From the NCBI GenBank assembly GCA_037046735.1, contig JBAOHC010000027.1:62001-126000 (forward strand): a stretch of DNA of 64,000 nt. The letters are read 5' to 3'. Numbering within the stretch: position 1 is the stretch's first letter; each line of letters opens with the position of its first letter. The DNA comes from JADKAV01 sp037046735. GTDB taxonomy: Bacteria > Actinomycetota > Actinomycetes > S36-B12 > UBA10799. Under the pieces are notes generated by a model. That model was not told the DNA's origin. It saw only the letters and a program-made list of their open reading frames with translations, and did not search any database. The position numbers were made by a program, and so were the translations under genes. Positions 44,744-54,415 of this stretch are shown here, one piece after another.

Positions 44744-47431
44744 ATGTCTGAGTACCCGCAGGGCCGGTTGGAGATCCTCAACACCCGGGTGTACCGGGGA
44801 CCCAACGTGTGGTCCTACGAGCCCTGCGTTCACCTGCTGGTCGACCTCGGGGAGCTCGAGGAGTGGAACAGCGCGACCATCCCGGGCTTCGTGGGGCGGC
44901 TCATGCGCGTGCTGCCGGGCGTGGGCGACCACACCTGCTCCCGCGGTAAGCGCGGCGGCTTCCTGGAGCGGCTGCAGGAGGGCACCTGGCTGGGGCATGT
45001 GGCAGAACACGTCGCCATTCAACTGCAGTCCGAAGCCGGCCATGAAGTGCGGCGCGGCAAGACCCGCTCGGCGGATGTCCGCGGTCAGTACCACGTCATT
45101 TTCGCCTACCTCGATGAGCGCGTGGGTCTGGCCGCGGGACGGCTGGCGGTGCGGCTGGTCAACCATCTGGTGGAGCCCGAGGAGGGCTTCGACGTGGCGG
45201 CCGAGTTCGAGCGTTTCCTGCTCGACGCCGAGCGCTACGCTTTCGGCCCGTCCACCCAGGCCCTGGTCGACGAGGCGGCCAGCCGCGACATTCCGTACAT
45301 GCGCCTGAACGCCGGCTCCCTGGTGCAGTTCGGTCAGGGTGTGTACCAGCAGCGGATCCGGGCGACCATGACCTCGCTGACGTCGGCATTGGCCACCGAC
45401 ATCGCCAGCGACAAGGAGCTGACCGCCCGTCTGCTCGGCTCAGCGGGGCTGCCGGTGCCCTCGTCGCAGAGCTGCCGGACTGCCGATCGCGCCGTGCAGC
45501 TCGCGCGCCGGGTCGGCTTCCCCGTGGTGATCAAACCCGCCGACGGCAATCACGGCCGCGGTGTGCAACTCGATCTGCGAACCGACGAGGACGTGCTGGC
45601 GGCCTTCCCCGCGGCCAAGGAACAGTCCCGCAACGGCCGGGTGATCGTGGAGTCCTTCTACACGGGCAAGGACTACCGGGTGCTGGTGGTGGGTGGGCGG
45701 ATGGTCGCCGTGGCCGAACGGGTCCCCGCCCACGTGATCGGCGACGGGACGCACACCGTCGGCGAGCTGGTCGACATCGTGAACGCCGACCCGCGGCGAG
45801 GAGTGGGGCACGAGAAGGTGCTCACCCGAATCCGGATCACCGGGGCCGCCGAGGAACTGGTCGCCATCCAGGGTTTCGCGATGGACGACATCCCCGAGAC
45901 CGGGGTCGAGGTCAAGCTGGCATCGACCGGCAACATGAGCACCGGCGGCATCTCCATCGATCGCACCTATGACGCCCACCCCGACAACGTGGAGATCGCC
46001 GAGGAGGCCGCACGGGTTGTCGGCCTGGACGTCGCCGGGATCGACTTCATCTGCCCGGACATCGCCGAGCCGGTCAGGGAGACCGGCGGTGGCATCTGCG
46101 AGGTCAACGCCGCGCCCGGATTCCGCATGCATACCCACCCAACTGTCGGAGAGCCGCAGTTCGTGGCCAAGGCCGTCATCGATCAACTGTTCCCGGTCGG
46201 GTCGCGGGCGCGGGTGCCCATCATCGCAGTGACGGGCACCAACGGGAAGACGACGACGTCACGCATGATCGCCGCCATCTTCAAAGGTATGGGCCACAAA
46301 GTGGGGATGACCAGCACGGACGGGATCATCATCGACCAACGCCTCATGATCCAGGCGGACGCTTCGGGACCGAAGAGCGCGAAGATGGTGCTGCAGAACC
46401 CGCGGGTGGACTTCGCTGTGTTGGAGGTGGCACGCGGAGGCATCCTGCGCGAGGGGCTGGGCTACGACCGCAACGACGTGGCCGTGGTGACCAATGTTGC
46501 GGCCGATCACCTGGGCCTGGGTGGCATCCACACCATTGAGCAACTCGCCGACGTCAAGTCGGTGGTCGTCGAGGCGGTACCGCGCGACGGCTACGCGGTC
46601 CTCAATGCCGACGACGATCTGGTAGTGGGGATGCGACGACGCTGCCGCGGTGAAGTCATTTGGGTGAGCATGGGAGAACCAGGATCCAAGGGACGCGAAC
46701 TTGCTGAGGGGCACTGCCGGCGTGGTGGCACCGCCGTAGTGCTCGATTCCGATGACCACGGCGAGTACATCCTGCTGCGGCAGGGGCGGCGCACCATGCG
46801 ACTCACCTACTGTGACCGGCTCCCCGCGACGTACGGCGGCAAGGCCCGGTTCAACGTGATGAATGCGATGTCCGCTGCCGGAGCGGCCTTTGCCAAGGGG
46901 GCCCACCTGCACGACATCCGCGCCGGCCTCAGTGGGTTCCTGCCCACGTGGGACTCCGCCCCTGGCCGCCTGAACCACATCGACGTCCATGGTGTCCATG
47001 CGTTCATCGACTACGCGCACAACGCCCACGGGCTCACCGCTCTCGGGCAGTTCCTCAATGCCTATCTCGACGGCCTCACCAAGGGGCACGAGCTGGAGCG
47101 CAGGCGCTGCATCGGGGTCATCGGTACTGCCGGAGACCGCAGGGACAGCGACATGATCGAGATCGGCAAGGTCGCCGCCCAGTACTTCGACGTGATCGTC
47201 GTCCGGGAGGACAGCAAACGCCGCGGCCGCTCCGAGGGGGAGGTCGCCGTCCTCATCGAACAGGGGATCCGCGAGCAGAACCCCCGGCGCGCCAAGGACG
47301 TGCACATCATCATCAACGAGATCGATGCCCTCGAGTACGCGTTGTCCATCGCCAACTCCGGTGATGTTCTAGCGGTGATGGGAGAGGACAATCAGGCTCT
47401 GGCTGACACGCTGATGGCCGCGGCTCGATAG
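44744..47431 (+). CDS. cphA: Cyanophycin synthetase CphA
   Basis: This 895-residue enzyme has the three-part CphA1 layout: N domain (about 1-160: VYRGPNVWSYEPCVHLLVDL), ATP-grasp domain (about 215-480: FPVVIKPADGNHGRGVQLDL, GICEVNAAPGFRMHTHPT) that adds Asp to the backbone, and Mur-ligase domain (about 488-895: IAVTGTNGKTTTSRMIAAIF, VLEVARGGILREGLGYDR, FIDYAHNAHGL) that adds Arg to the side chain. All ATP-binding motifs are intact, so polymer synthesis is expected. GAGGAG precedes the ATG. Its product would store nitrogen. Confidence 0.95.
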   Translation: MSEYPQGRLEILNTRVYRGPNVWSYEPCVHLLVDLGELEEWNSATIPGFVGRLMRVLPGVGDHTCSRGKRGGFLERLQEGTWLGHVAEHVAIQLQSEAGHEVRRGKTRSADVRGQYHVIFAYLDERVGLAAGRLAVRLVNHLVEPEEGFDVAAEFERFLLDAERYAFGPSTQALVDEAASRDIPYMRLNAGSLVQFGQGVYQQRIRATMTSLTSALATDIASDKELTARLLGSAGLPVPSSQSCRTADRAVQLARRVGFPVVIKPADGNHGRGVQLDLRTDEDVLAAFPAAKEQSRNGRVIVESFYTGKDYRVLVVGGRMVAVAERVPAHVIGDGTHTVGELVDIVNADPRRGVGHEKVLTRIRITGAAEELVAIQGFAMDDIPETGVEVKLASTGNMSTGGISIDRTYDAHPDNVEIAEEAARVVGLDVAGIDFICPDIAEPVRETGGGICEVNAAPGFRMHTHPTVGEPQFVAKAVIDQLFPVGSRARVPIIAVTGTNGKTTTSRMIAAIFKGMGHKVGMTSTDGIIIDQRLMIQADASGPKSAKMVLQNPRVDFAVLEVARGGILREGLGYDRNDVAVVTNVAADHLGLGGIHTIEQLADVKSVVVEAVPRDGYAVLNADDDLVVGMRRRCRGEVIWVSMGEPGSKGRELAEGHCRRGGTAVVLDSDDHGEYILLRQGRRTMRLTYCDRLPATYGGKARFNVMNAMSAAGAAFAKGAHLHDIRAGLSGFLPTWDSAPGRLNHIDVHGVHAFIDYAHNAHGLTALGQFLNAYLDGLTKGHELERRRCIGVIGTAGDRRDSDMIEIGKVAAQYFDVIVVREDSKRRGRSEGEVAVLIEQGIREQNPRRAKDVHIIINEIDALEYALSIANSGDVLAVMGEDNQALADTLMAAAR

Positions 47432-47489
47432 TTTCCACAGTTCTTGTTCGTGGGCCTTATTTGTCGTACCCCTGTTCTAGGGTTGGGGT

Positions 47490-48611
47490 ATGAATCAAAC
47501 GGTGGCCGACGCGTGGCACATCTTGCAACACCCCCACGACAACGACCCGCTGGACGTGGCCTTGGCCTGCGAAACCGTCAAAGCGTTCACCGACGCCCGC
47601 CAACTGGGCGCCTTCACCGTGCTGGCCGCCACCGCCGAGGTCGGCACCGACCCGCTGGGCACCGACGTCGACCCCACCGCCGCCGAGATCAGCGCCGCCC
47701 TGCACTGGTCACCCGGCACCGCCAGCGACCGCCTCGACCTGGCCGTCACCCTGACCGAAGACCTACCGAACGTCCTACACGCCCTATCAGTCGGGGCCAT
47801 CGACCTCGGTGCCGCCCGCGAGTTGGCCCACCGCAGCGCCACCCTGCACCCCGACCAGCGGGCCGCCCTCACCACCCGCGGCATCACCTACGCCGGGCAC
47901 CACACCCGCGCCCAACTACGCCGCTGGCTGACCAGCCAGGTCGACCGGATCGACCCCGACGCCGCCGAACGCCGCCGGGCCGCCGCCCGCAAACGCCGCG
48001 GCGTGTGGCTACACGACGAACCCGACGGCATGGCCACCCTGCGCGCCTACCTCACCGCCGAACAAGGACAGGCCTGCATCCAACACATCCGCGCCCACCT
48101 CGGCGCCACCAACGGCGCCACCAACCCCGGCATGGCCGACGCGTTCATCGAACTGCTCACCGGCACCAAACCCGACCAGAGCGTCCCCATCACCGTCATC
48201 ATCGCCTCGGCCCGGGACACCGACCCCCAGATCGCCGGATACGGCCCGATCAGCCACACCCACGCCGCCCACCTCATCTCCGACGGGGTCACCGACATCA
48301 TCGACCTGTCCACACCCCCACCACCCGCGCCCGGCTACCGGCCAGGACCACGCCTGCAAGCCTACGTCCGAACCCGCGACCGGCACTGCCGCTTCCCCGG
48401 CTGCCGGCGCCGCGCCACCCGCTGCGACCTCGACCACACCACCCCCTGGCCAGCCGGAACCACCAGCGCCGACAACCTCCACGCCCTATGCAGATACCAC
48501 CACCGACTCAAAACCCACACCGCATGGACCGTCACCACCGGACCAAACCACACCCTCACCTGGACCAGCCCCCGCGGCCACACCTACCACTCACACCTCG
48601 ACGACCCCTGA
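47490..48611 (+). CDS. DUF222/HNH endonuclease-like protein (13E12 family), intact
   Basis: This 373-residue protein has an N-terminal helical DUF222 region (residues ~1-280) and a C-terminal HNH domain: RDRHCRFPGCRRRATRCDLD, HTTPWPAGTTSADNLHALCR and YHHRLKTH, with the zinc Cys pairs and catalytic His present. Such genes occur in many copies in actinobacteria and may be mobile, but their role is unknown. The ATG at 47490 is supported by the matching start of the broken copy at 25168; both are preceded by TTTGTCGTA. Codon use is very C-rich at third positions. It separates cphA from the extra Mur ligase. Confidence 0.9.
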   Translation: MNQTVADAWHILQHPHDNDPLDVALACETVKAFTDARQLGAFTVLAATAEVGTDPLGTDVDPTAAEISAALHWSPGTASDRLDLAVTLTEDLPNVLHALSVGAIDLGAARELAHRSATLHPDQRAALTTRGITYAGHHTRAQLRRWLTSQVDRIDPDAAERRRAAARKRRGVWLHDEPDGMATLRAYLTAEQGQACIQHIRAHLGATNGATNPGMADAFIELLTGTKPDQSVPITVIIASARDTDPQIAGYGPISHTHAAHLISDGVTDIIDLSTPPPPAPGYRPGPRLQAYVRTRDRHCRFPGCRRRATRCDLDHTTPWPAGTTSADNLHALCRYHHRLKTHTAWTVTTGPNHTLTWTSPRGHTYHSHLDDP

Positions 48612-48612
48612 G

Positions 48613-50106
48613 TCACACGATCCAGCTGGCTGGATCCACTTCACGACCGCCGGCAGTGAGCAGCCACGTCTGCAGGGCCTCGAGTTGCTCCGCGATGGTG
48701 ACGACCACCAGATCACCAGCGGCGGCGCGACTCACCAATTCCGTCAACGCGACCAGTTCGCTGTCGAAGCACTCATCCCCCTGGACGCCGGCCACTGCCA
48801 TGCCCGACAGGAACTGCGCCCGCATCTCTTGCGCCGTACGGTCGCGCAAGTACCGGGGCTTGTCCATCGGATAGGCGTGATCGGCCAGATCGGCGGCTGT
48901 GAATCCCATGCCCTGCAGCACCTCATCCTCGCGATCCCCGGCCGTGCCGAACGCGACCCACATCTCCCCAGCGCACAGGTGACGGGCCGTCCCGAGCAGC
49001 TCGCGCAGACTCTCGACATTATGGGCCATGTCCAGAACCACACGGCGGTTGGCCACCTCCCAGCAGTTGAACCGCCCGCTTGACAGGACGCTGTCCGCTC
49101 GGAAGGTGCGCAACCCCTCCCTGACGGCCTGCACGTCGAGGCCCGCCGCGAGCGCGGCCGAACTGGCGGCGAGGACGTTGAGAACATTGAATCGAGCAAA
49201 ACCGCCCACTGTGACAGGCATATCGGCAATCGCACCGAGATCCACCTCCACATCGCCGGTGACGACGACCCTGCCCGCACGCACCGTGGTGAAGCGTTCT
49301 CCTGCCTGCTCACCGAGACCGAAGAACCACGCGGGTGCACTGGACTGCTCGGCCATCCGCCTCACCAGCGGTTCGTCAGCGTTGAGCACGACCCAGCCGC
49401 CCGGATCGGCGATCCGCACAACTGTGGCCTTGACCATGGCCAGCTGCTCGACCGTATTGATCCCGTGACTGCCAAGATGGTCGGCGGCGACGTTGGTCAC
49501 CACGGCGACATCGACTCGACGCACGCTCATGCCGCGTAGGAGGAGCCCACCCCGCGCGGTTTCCAGGACGGCGAATCCGATGCCCGTTTCAGCGAGCACT
49601 CGCCGGGCCCCTCCTGGACCGCTGTAGTCCCCCGCGGCAACCATCGTGCCGTCGCGGAAGACGCCGTCCGTGCTCGACCACGCCGTGGACAGTCCCGCCA
49701 CGCGGGCGCAGTGCGCGATCAGGCGTGTGGTCGTGGTCTTGCCGTTCGTGCCGCTGATGGCCACACAGGGAACGGCAGGATCCAGCAGATCAAAAGGCTG
49801 GGCGGGCTCGGAGGCTTGCGTCGCAACGAACGTCGCTCCGCGCAGAACCGCTTCGACCACCGATGCGTGCAGTTCTGCCTGGGACCGATCATCAACGGGC
49901 CAGGCGACCACGAAGCCATCGTCGGTGGGACGGACCACCAGATCCTCCGGCGACAGGTCCATCGCGATCCGGGCGGCGGAGGCGACGACCTGCTCCACGA
50001 CTCCCGTGGTCGCGTCCCACGGGGCAGTAATGGTCAGCCGCACGGCGGGACCGCCGATGTCAGGATTCGGTCCTGGCAGGACACGGATGTCTTGAATCTG
50101 CGTCAC
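48613..50106 (-). CDS. Stand-alone Mur ligase-family enzyme resembling the CphA C-terminal half
   Basis: This 497-residue protein has a short N-terminal region that echoes the CphA N domain (IQDIRVLPGPNPDIGGPAVR versus CphA's VYRGPN), then a complete Mur ligase. It shows CVAISGTNGKTTTTRLIAHC (P-loop), VLETARGGLLLRGMSVRRVD, VVTNVAADHLGSHGINTVEQ (all very close to CphA) and the C-terminal DMAHNVESLRELL. There is no ATP-grasp domain. It should form an amide bond with ATP, but donor and acceptor are unknown. GTG at 50106 is chosen because the CphA-like residues begin there. It starts 31 bp from the divergent tldD and ends next to the HNH gene. Confidence 0.82.
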   Translation of the reverse strand: MTQIQDIRVLPGPNPDIGGPAVRLTITAPWDATTGVVEQVVASAARIAMDLSPEDLVVRPTDDGFVVAWPVDDRSQAELHASVVEAVLRGATFVATQASEPAQPFDLLDPAVPCVAISGTNGKTTTTRLIAHCARVAGLSTAWSSTDGVFRDGTMVAAGDYSGPGGARRVLAETGIGFAVLETARGGLLLRGMSVRRVDVAVVTNVAADHLGSHGINTVEQLAMVKATVVRIADPGGWVVLNADEPLVRRMAEQSSAPAWFFGLGEQAGERFTTVRAGRVVVTGDVEVDLGAIADMPVTVGGFARFNVLNVLAASSAALAAGLDVQAVREGLRTFRADSVLSSGRFNCWEVANRRVVLDMAHNVESLRELLGTARHLCAGEMWVAFGTAGDREDEVLQGMGFTAADLADHAYPMDKPRYLRDRTAQEMRAQFLSGMAVAGVQGDECFDSELVALTELVSRAAAGDLVVVTIAEQLEALQTWLLTAGGREVDPASWIV

Positions 50107-50137
50107 AGCCCTCAGGGTGCCACGGGTTAGCGGCAGA

Positions 50138-51625
50138 ATGCCTAGGGTGAACGCTTCCCTGGATCCGCAGTTCGCGGTCCTCGACCTGCCCGCCATTCAG
50201 GACGCGGCACTGAGCACCGCCAGTCGACTGCGGGCCTCCTACGCCTGCGTACGCGTGCACCAGATCAAGACACGCATGCTGCATGTGCGCGATCTGCGGT
50301 TGGACACCGCTGTGGATCACCGTGATATCGGAGTCGGGGTACGCGTCATCGTGGACGGCGCGTGGGGCTTCGCGGCGACCAGCGACCTGTCCCCCGCGGC
50401 GGTGGCGAGCGCGGCGGAGCGGGCGTGCGCACTGGCGGTGCGCTGCGCGGTGCTGCCGGGGTCCGCGGTGCGCCTGGCCGACGAGCCGGTGGCCCAGGGC
50501 ACCCACTTCTCGTCCTACAGAATTGATCCGTTTGAGGTGTCGGTGGCCGACATGGTCACCCGCCTGCAGGAACAGTGCGCCCTGATGGCCGCCCTTGACC
50601 ACACCAGCGCGAGTGTGGAGTGCGCCAAGGAGACGGTGTTCCTGGCCGACCTGGCAGGCGCGCGCATCGTCCAGCAGGGGGTCCGGATCCACCCCGTGTA
50701 CACCGGGGTCCGGGTGACCGAACAGGGCTTCGACGACATGTCGACGACCGCGCCACCCACCGGCCGTGGTTGGGAGTACTGCCTGGATGGCTGGGACTGG
50801 GACCGGGAACTCGCGGACATGCCCGAGGTGCTCGACGAGAAGGTGGCCGCGCCCAGCATCGAACCAGGCCGTTACGACCTCATCATCGACCCTACGAACC
50901 TGTGGCTGACCATCCACGAGTCCGTCGGCCATGCCACCGAGAAGGATCGGGCTCTGGGCTACGAGGCCAACTATGCCGGAACCTCATTCGCCACTCCTGA
51001 GAAACTGGATCGATTGCGCTATGGCAGTGGCCTCATGAACATCCGTGCCGATCGCACCGTGCAGCACGGTCTGTCCACCGTGGGCTGGGACGATGAGGCG
51101 GTCGCGGCACAGTCGTGGGATCTGGTCAGTGATGGCATGTTCGTGGGCTACCAGCTCGATCGGCAGATGGCCGCGCCGCTGCGCTCCAACGGCTGCGCGT
51201 ACGCCGACAGCGCCGAGCACGTCCCCATCCAGCGCATGCCCAACGTCAGCCTGCAGCCCGATCCCGGGGGCGGCACCACCACGGATCTGATCGCCGGTGT
51301 CGACGACGGGATCTACATCGTGGGGGACAAGTCCTGGTCCATCGACATGCAGCGCTTCAACTTCCAGTTCACCGGCCAGCGCTTCTACCGTGTGCGCCAC
51401 GGCGAGGTGGTCGGTCAGGTCCGGGACGTCGCCTACCAGTCCAACACCCTGGACTTCTGGAACTCCCTGCGGGCACTGGGTGGACCGCGCACCTATCTGC
51501 TGGGGGGCGCCTTCAACTGCGGTAAGGGCCAACCCGGCCAGGTCGCCCCCGTATCGCATGGCTGCCCGACCGCGGTCTTCGAAGCGATCAACGTGCTGAA
51601 CACTCGTGAGGAGGCGACCCAGTGA
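50138..51625 (+). CDS. tldD: TldD-like metalloprotease
   Basis: This 495-residue subunit of the TldD/TldE zinc protease has catalytic HESVGHATEKDRALGYEANY, an HExxH motif plus a downstream Glu/Asp ligand set as in TldD. The central beta domain (AYADSAEHVPIQRMPNVSLQ) and the C-terminal NCGKGQPGQVAPVSHGCPT are also conserved. TldD/E cleaves unfolded peptides inside a closed chamber and matures some peptide antibiotics. It is followed by pmbA with a 4-base overlap. Beside cphAB and a Mur ligase it may act on a peptide or polymer of that pathway (inference). Confidence 0.9.
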   Translation: MPRVNASLDPQFAVLDLPAIQDAALSTASRLRASYACVRVHQIKTRMLHVRDLRLDTAVDHRDIGVGVRVIVDGAWGFAATSDLSPAAVASAAERACALAVRCAVLPGSAVRLADEPVAQGTHFSSYRIDPFEVSVADMVTRLQEQCALMAALDHTSASVECAKETVFLADLAGARIVQQGVRIHPVYTGVRVTEQGFDDMSTTAPPTGRGWEYCLDGWDWDRELADMPEVLDEKVAAPSIEPGRYDLIIDPTNLWLTIHESVGHATEKDRALGYEANYAGTSFATPEKLDRLRYGSGLMNIRADRTVQHGLSTVGWDDEAVAAQSWDLVSDGMFVGYQLDRQMAAPLRSNGCAYADSAEHVPIQRMPNVSLQPDPGGGTTTDLIAGVDDGIYIVGDKSWSIDMQRFNFQFTGQRFYRVRHGEVVGQVRDVAYQSNTLDFWNSLRALGGPRTYLLGGAFNCGKGQPGQVAPVSHGCPTAVFEAINVLNTREEATQ

Positions 51626-52963
51626 GTGCCACCGACCTGATCCACGCCGCTCTCGACCGCCTCGGCGAGGGGGTTGTCGTGCTGCGCGACACCCACAGTC
51701 AGAACGTGCGCTGGGCCAACTCCCAGGTGACCACCAACGGTGACATGTGGTCGACCAACCTCACGGTGATCGCAGCACAGCCGGTCGCGAAGGGTACGGG
51801 GGTCGCGGTGATGTCCGGTCAGGTGGCCGATCCCCCCGAGGCGGCAGCACTGGCTGACCAGGCCCTCACGGCGGCGGCCGAGTCGACGGACAGTGACCGG
51901 GCCGACCTCATCGATGCCGGGACGGACGCCGGCTTCGAGGACTCGGCGCCTCCGTTGGAGCACAGCACACCGGAGCGCATGGTGAGGGCGCTGGGGGTCT
52001 TCCTGGACGCCCGAACCCCGCAGTTCGGCTACGCGGAGGCGACCCGTTCGACCACGTACCTGGCCACGACTGCGGGCACCCGCCATCGGCACGTGCAGGA
52101 CCAGTTCCGGTTCGAGGCATCGGCCCGGGACGCTTCGGGCTCCACCTGGTGGGGGACGAACACGTGGCAGGCCCCGTTCCGGGATGCAGCGGCTCAACAG
52201 ACGCGGGATCTGGCTGTGCAGCGCAGCCGGCAGTCCCTGGATCCGGGTAGGCACCCGGTGATCCTGACCCCGGGCGCCGTCGCAGACCTGCTCATCTACC
52301 TGGCGTGGTCGGCCAGCGGCCGGGATGCGGTTGAGGGGCACAACGTGTTCGCCAAACCGGGCGGAGGCACCCGGATCGGTGACAGTCTGACCCACGCGCG
52401 GTCACGCTGTTCGCCGATCCCGGGTACGAGGGGCTGCAGTCCGCAACCTCGGTCGTGGTGGAGGCGAACTCGAGCATGGACTCGGTGTTCGACAACGGTA
52501 TGGCACTGGGTCGGCAAGCCTTGATCACCGACGGCCAGCTGACGTCCTTGCGGGCCTCCCGGCCCACGGGAGAACGGTTCGGCCTGCCCCCGGTGTACCT
52601 CACCGACAACCTGATCATGACCGATGACCAGGGCCACGGCTCCCTTGCCGACCTGATCGCGCGCACAAACGAGGCGGTCCTGATCAACTGTCTGTGGTAC
52701 ATCCGCGAGGTGGACCCCAGAATCTGCTGTTGACCGGCCTCACCCGCGACGGGGTGTACCGCGTGCGCAACGGGACTGTCGTGGCCGGTCTGCCCAACTT
52801 CCGCTTCAACGTTGCGGTGCCGGACCTGCTGCATCGCATCGCCGACGCCTCGGCGACCGTGAACTGCCTGCCGAGGGAGTGGGCGGACTGGTTCACCCGC
52901 ACGGCGATGCCCGCCCTGTTGATCGACGGGTTCAACCTCAGCAGTGCCAGCGATGCCCGCTGA
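51622..52963 (+). CDS. pmbA: PmbA/TldE-like protease subunit (two frameshifts in this sequence)
   Basis: This is the non-catalytic partner of TldD; no HExxH is present, as expected. The first frame covers residues ~1-257 (SATDLIHAALDRLGEGVVVL, FSASARD-like FEASARDASGST). One missing G at 52400-52401 moves the sense to RVTLFADPGYEGLQSATSVV, and one missing C at 52715-52718 moves it to QNLLLTGLTRDGVYRVRNG. Correcting both gives 447 residues, normal for this family. Both sites are short homopolymers, so sequencing error is likely. The start overlaps the tldD stop (ATGA). Confidence 0.83.
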
Positions 52964-52967
52964 CCGC

Positions 52968-53255
52968 TCAGTCCTGGTGCGTGCTGCCGATCTGGCGTTG
53001 ATCGTTCAGGATGATCATGGGGGATGCTTTCGGCGCCCGCTTGCGTCCCGCGTTGGCCATGACGACGGCGAAGTACGGTAACAGGACGGCACCGGCCAGC
53101 AGAGCCCACCGCAGCCACCCCGACGCGATGATCGCCCCCAGGAAACACACGGTGCGGATGGCCATCGACACCAGGTAGCGCCGGGTCCGAGCCCGCTGAT
53201 CCTCCACGAGGGACACCTGCGCGCCGGTAATCGAAATGCTGTCCGATCGGGCCAC
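52968..53255 (-). CDS. DUF3099 family membrane protein
   Basis: This 95-residue actinobacterial protein begins ARSDSISITGAQVSLVEDQR, with two membrane helices (about 30-50 and 53-72, LVSMAIRTVCFLGAIIASGW and WALLAGAVLLPYFAVVMAN) and a basic tail. The GTG at 53255 is chosen because the conserved DUF3099 start is at this point; upstream residues in the frame are not conserved. Function is unknown. It is convergent with pmbA and divergent from the dodecin gene. Confidence 0.8.
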   Translation of the reverse strand: MARSDSISITGAQVSLVEDQRARTRRYLVSMAIRTVCFLGAIIASGWLRWALLAGAVLLPYFAVVMANAGRKRAPKASPMIILNDQRQIGSTHQD

Positions 53256-53456
53256 AGCTCTACGGTAGTCTCGCCCCGCAGGTGCCGCCAATGCCCGGAT
53301 GGAGCATACGGTGAAGTGACCGTTGTCAGACCCCACGCGGACTTCTGTCGGGGTCGGCAGCCGTGAGGTGGGCCACAATGCCCACGCTGACCTGCCGTAC
53401 CGTGGGATTGCAGACGTGACTGACGCGTTGCGAAACCTTCAGAACGGAGCGAGTGG

Positions 53457-53669
53457 ATGAGCAACCGCACCTACCGCCTGACCGAGATCGTGGGGACATC
53501 CCCCGATAGCGTGGACCAGGCCATCCGCAACGGCATCAGCCGAGCGGCCGAGACCCTGCGCCACATCGACTGGTTCGAGGTCACTGACATCCGCGGCTAC
53601 ATCCGCGACACCGACGTCAACCACTATCAGGTCACCCTGAAGATCGGCTTCCGCCTGGAGGATCAGTAG
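53457..53669 (+). CDS. Dodecin family flavin-binding protein
   Basis: This 70-residue protein is the usual dodecin length. It reads TYRLTEIVGTSPDSVDQAIR, GISRAAETLRHIDWFEVTDI and YQVTLKIGFRL, with the family Trp (W of HIDWFEV) that stacks on flavin. Dodecins form 12-mers that store or buffer flavins or CoA in the cytoplasm. GGAGCGAG lies 4-8 bases before the ATG. The SURF1 gene follows 5 bp later, so the two are probably co-transcribed. Confidence 0.9.
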   Translation: MSNRTYRLTEIVGTSPDSVDQAIRNGISRAAETLRHIDWFEVTDIRGYIRDTDVNHYQVTLKIGFRLEDQ

Positions 53670-53674
53670 CTGTC

Positions 53675-54415
53675 GTGTCCGACTGGTTGGCTGTGCTGCG
53701 CAAACCCGTGTGGTGGGGGCTGCTACTCGCGCTCCCGGTTGCAATGGGGCTGTGCCTGCTCGCGGCGAACTGGCAGTACGACCGCCATGAACGTCGCTCA
53801 GTGGAGCAGGCCCGGTCAGAGGCGGTCGACACCACCGCACCCCTGCCGTTGGCCCAGGCGCTGCCCCCCGCGACACCCTTGACGACGGCCGAACACTTCA
53901 CGCCGGTGGTCGCGGCGGGTACCTACGACCCCCAGACCATCCTCATCCGAAACCGGTCCCGCAACGATCAGCGGGGACTCTGGATCGTCAGCCCACTTCG
54001 CCTCGCGGACGGCTCGGTCATCATGGTTCTACGCGGCTGGGTGGCCGCCACCCGGGACAATGCGCAGGTACCACCCACCACTCCCCCACCCGCCGGACCG
54101 GTCGAGGTCACCGGAGTGCTGCGACCCTCCGAGCCGCGCAAAGGTCCCGGCATCCTCAGTAACGGCGAAGCGACCTCGCTGAACACCGAGACGCTGTGCC
54201 CCGATCCGAGTTGCTACCAGGCCTACCTGCAGATGACTGACTCCATCCCACAGGACTCCGTCGAGGCGGTCCCCGTCCAGGGGCCCGGGCTGGGGCCCCA
54301 CCTCGGATATGCGGGGCAGTGGGTCATCTTCGCCCTCCTGCTGCCGGTGGGCTATGTGATCCTGCTGCGTCGCGAGGTACAGGAGAGGCGGGCGCGCAAG
54401 GTGCCCGTCGCCTGA
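53675..54415 (+). CDS. SURF1-family cytochrome oxidase biogenesis protein
   Basis: This 246-residue protein has an N-terminal helix (WWGLLLALPVAMGLCLLAAN) followed by WQYDRHERR, and a C-terminal helix (GQWVIFALLLPVGYVILLRR) around an external loop domain. LIRNRSRNDQRGLWIVSPLR and VIMVLRGWV are the conserved SURF1 blocks. It assists heme a insertion during assembly of the terminal oxidase. The start is GTG, 5 bp after the dodecin stop. Confidence 0.9.
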   Translation: MSDWLAVLRKPVWWGLLLALPVAMGLCLLAANWQYDRHERRSVEQARSEAVDTTAPLPLAQALPPATPLTTAEHFTPVVAAGTYDPQTILIRNRSRNDQRGLWIVSPLRLADGSVIMVLRGWVAATRDNAQVPPTTPPPAGPVEVTGVLRPSEPRKGPGILSNGEATSLNTETLCPDPSCYQAYLQMTDSIPQDSVEAVPVQGPGLGPHLGYAGQWVIFALLLPVGYVILLRREVQERRARKVPVA

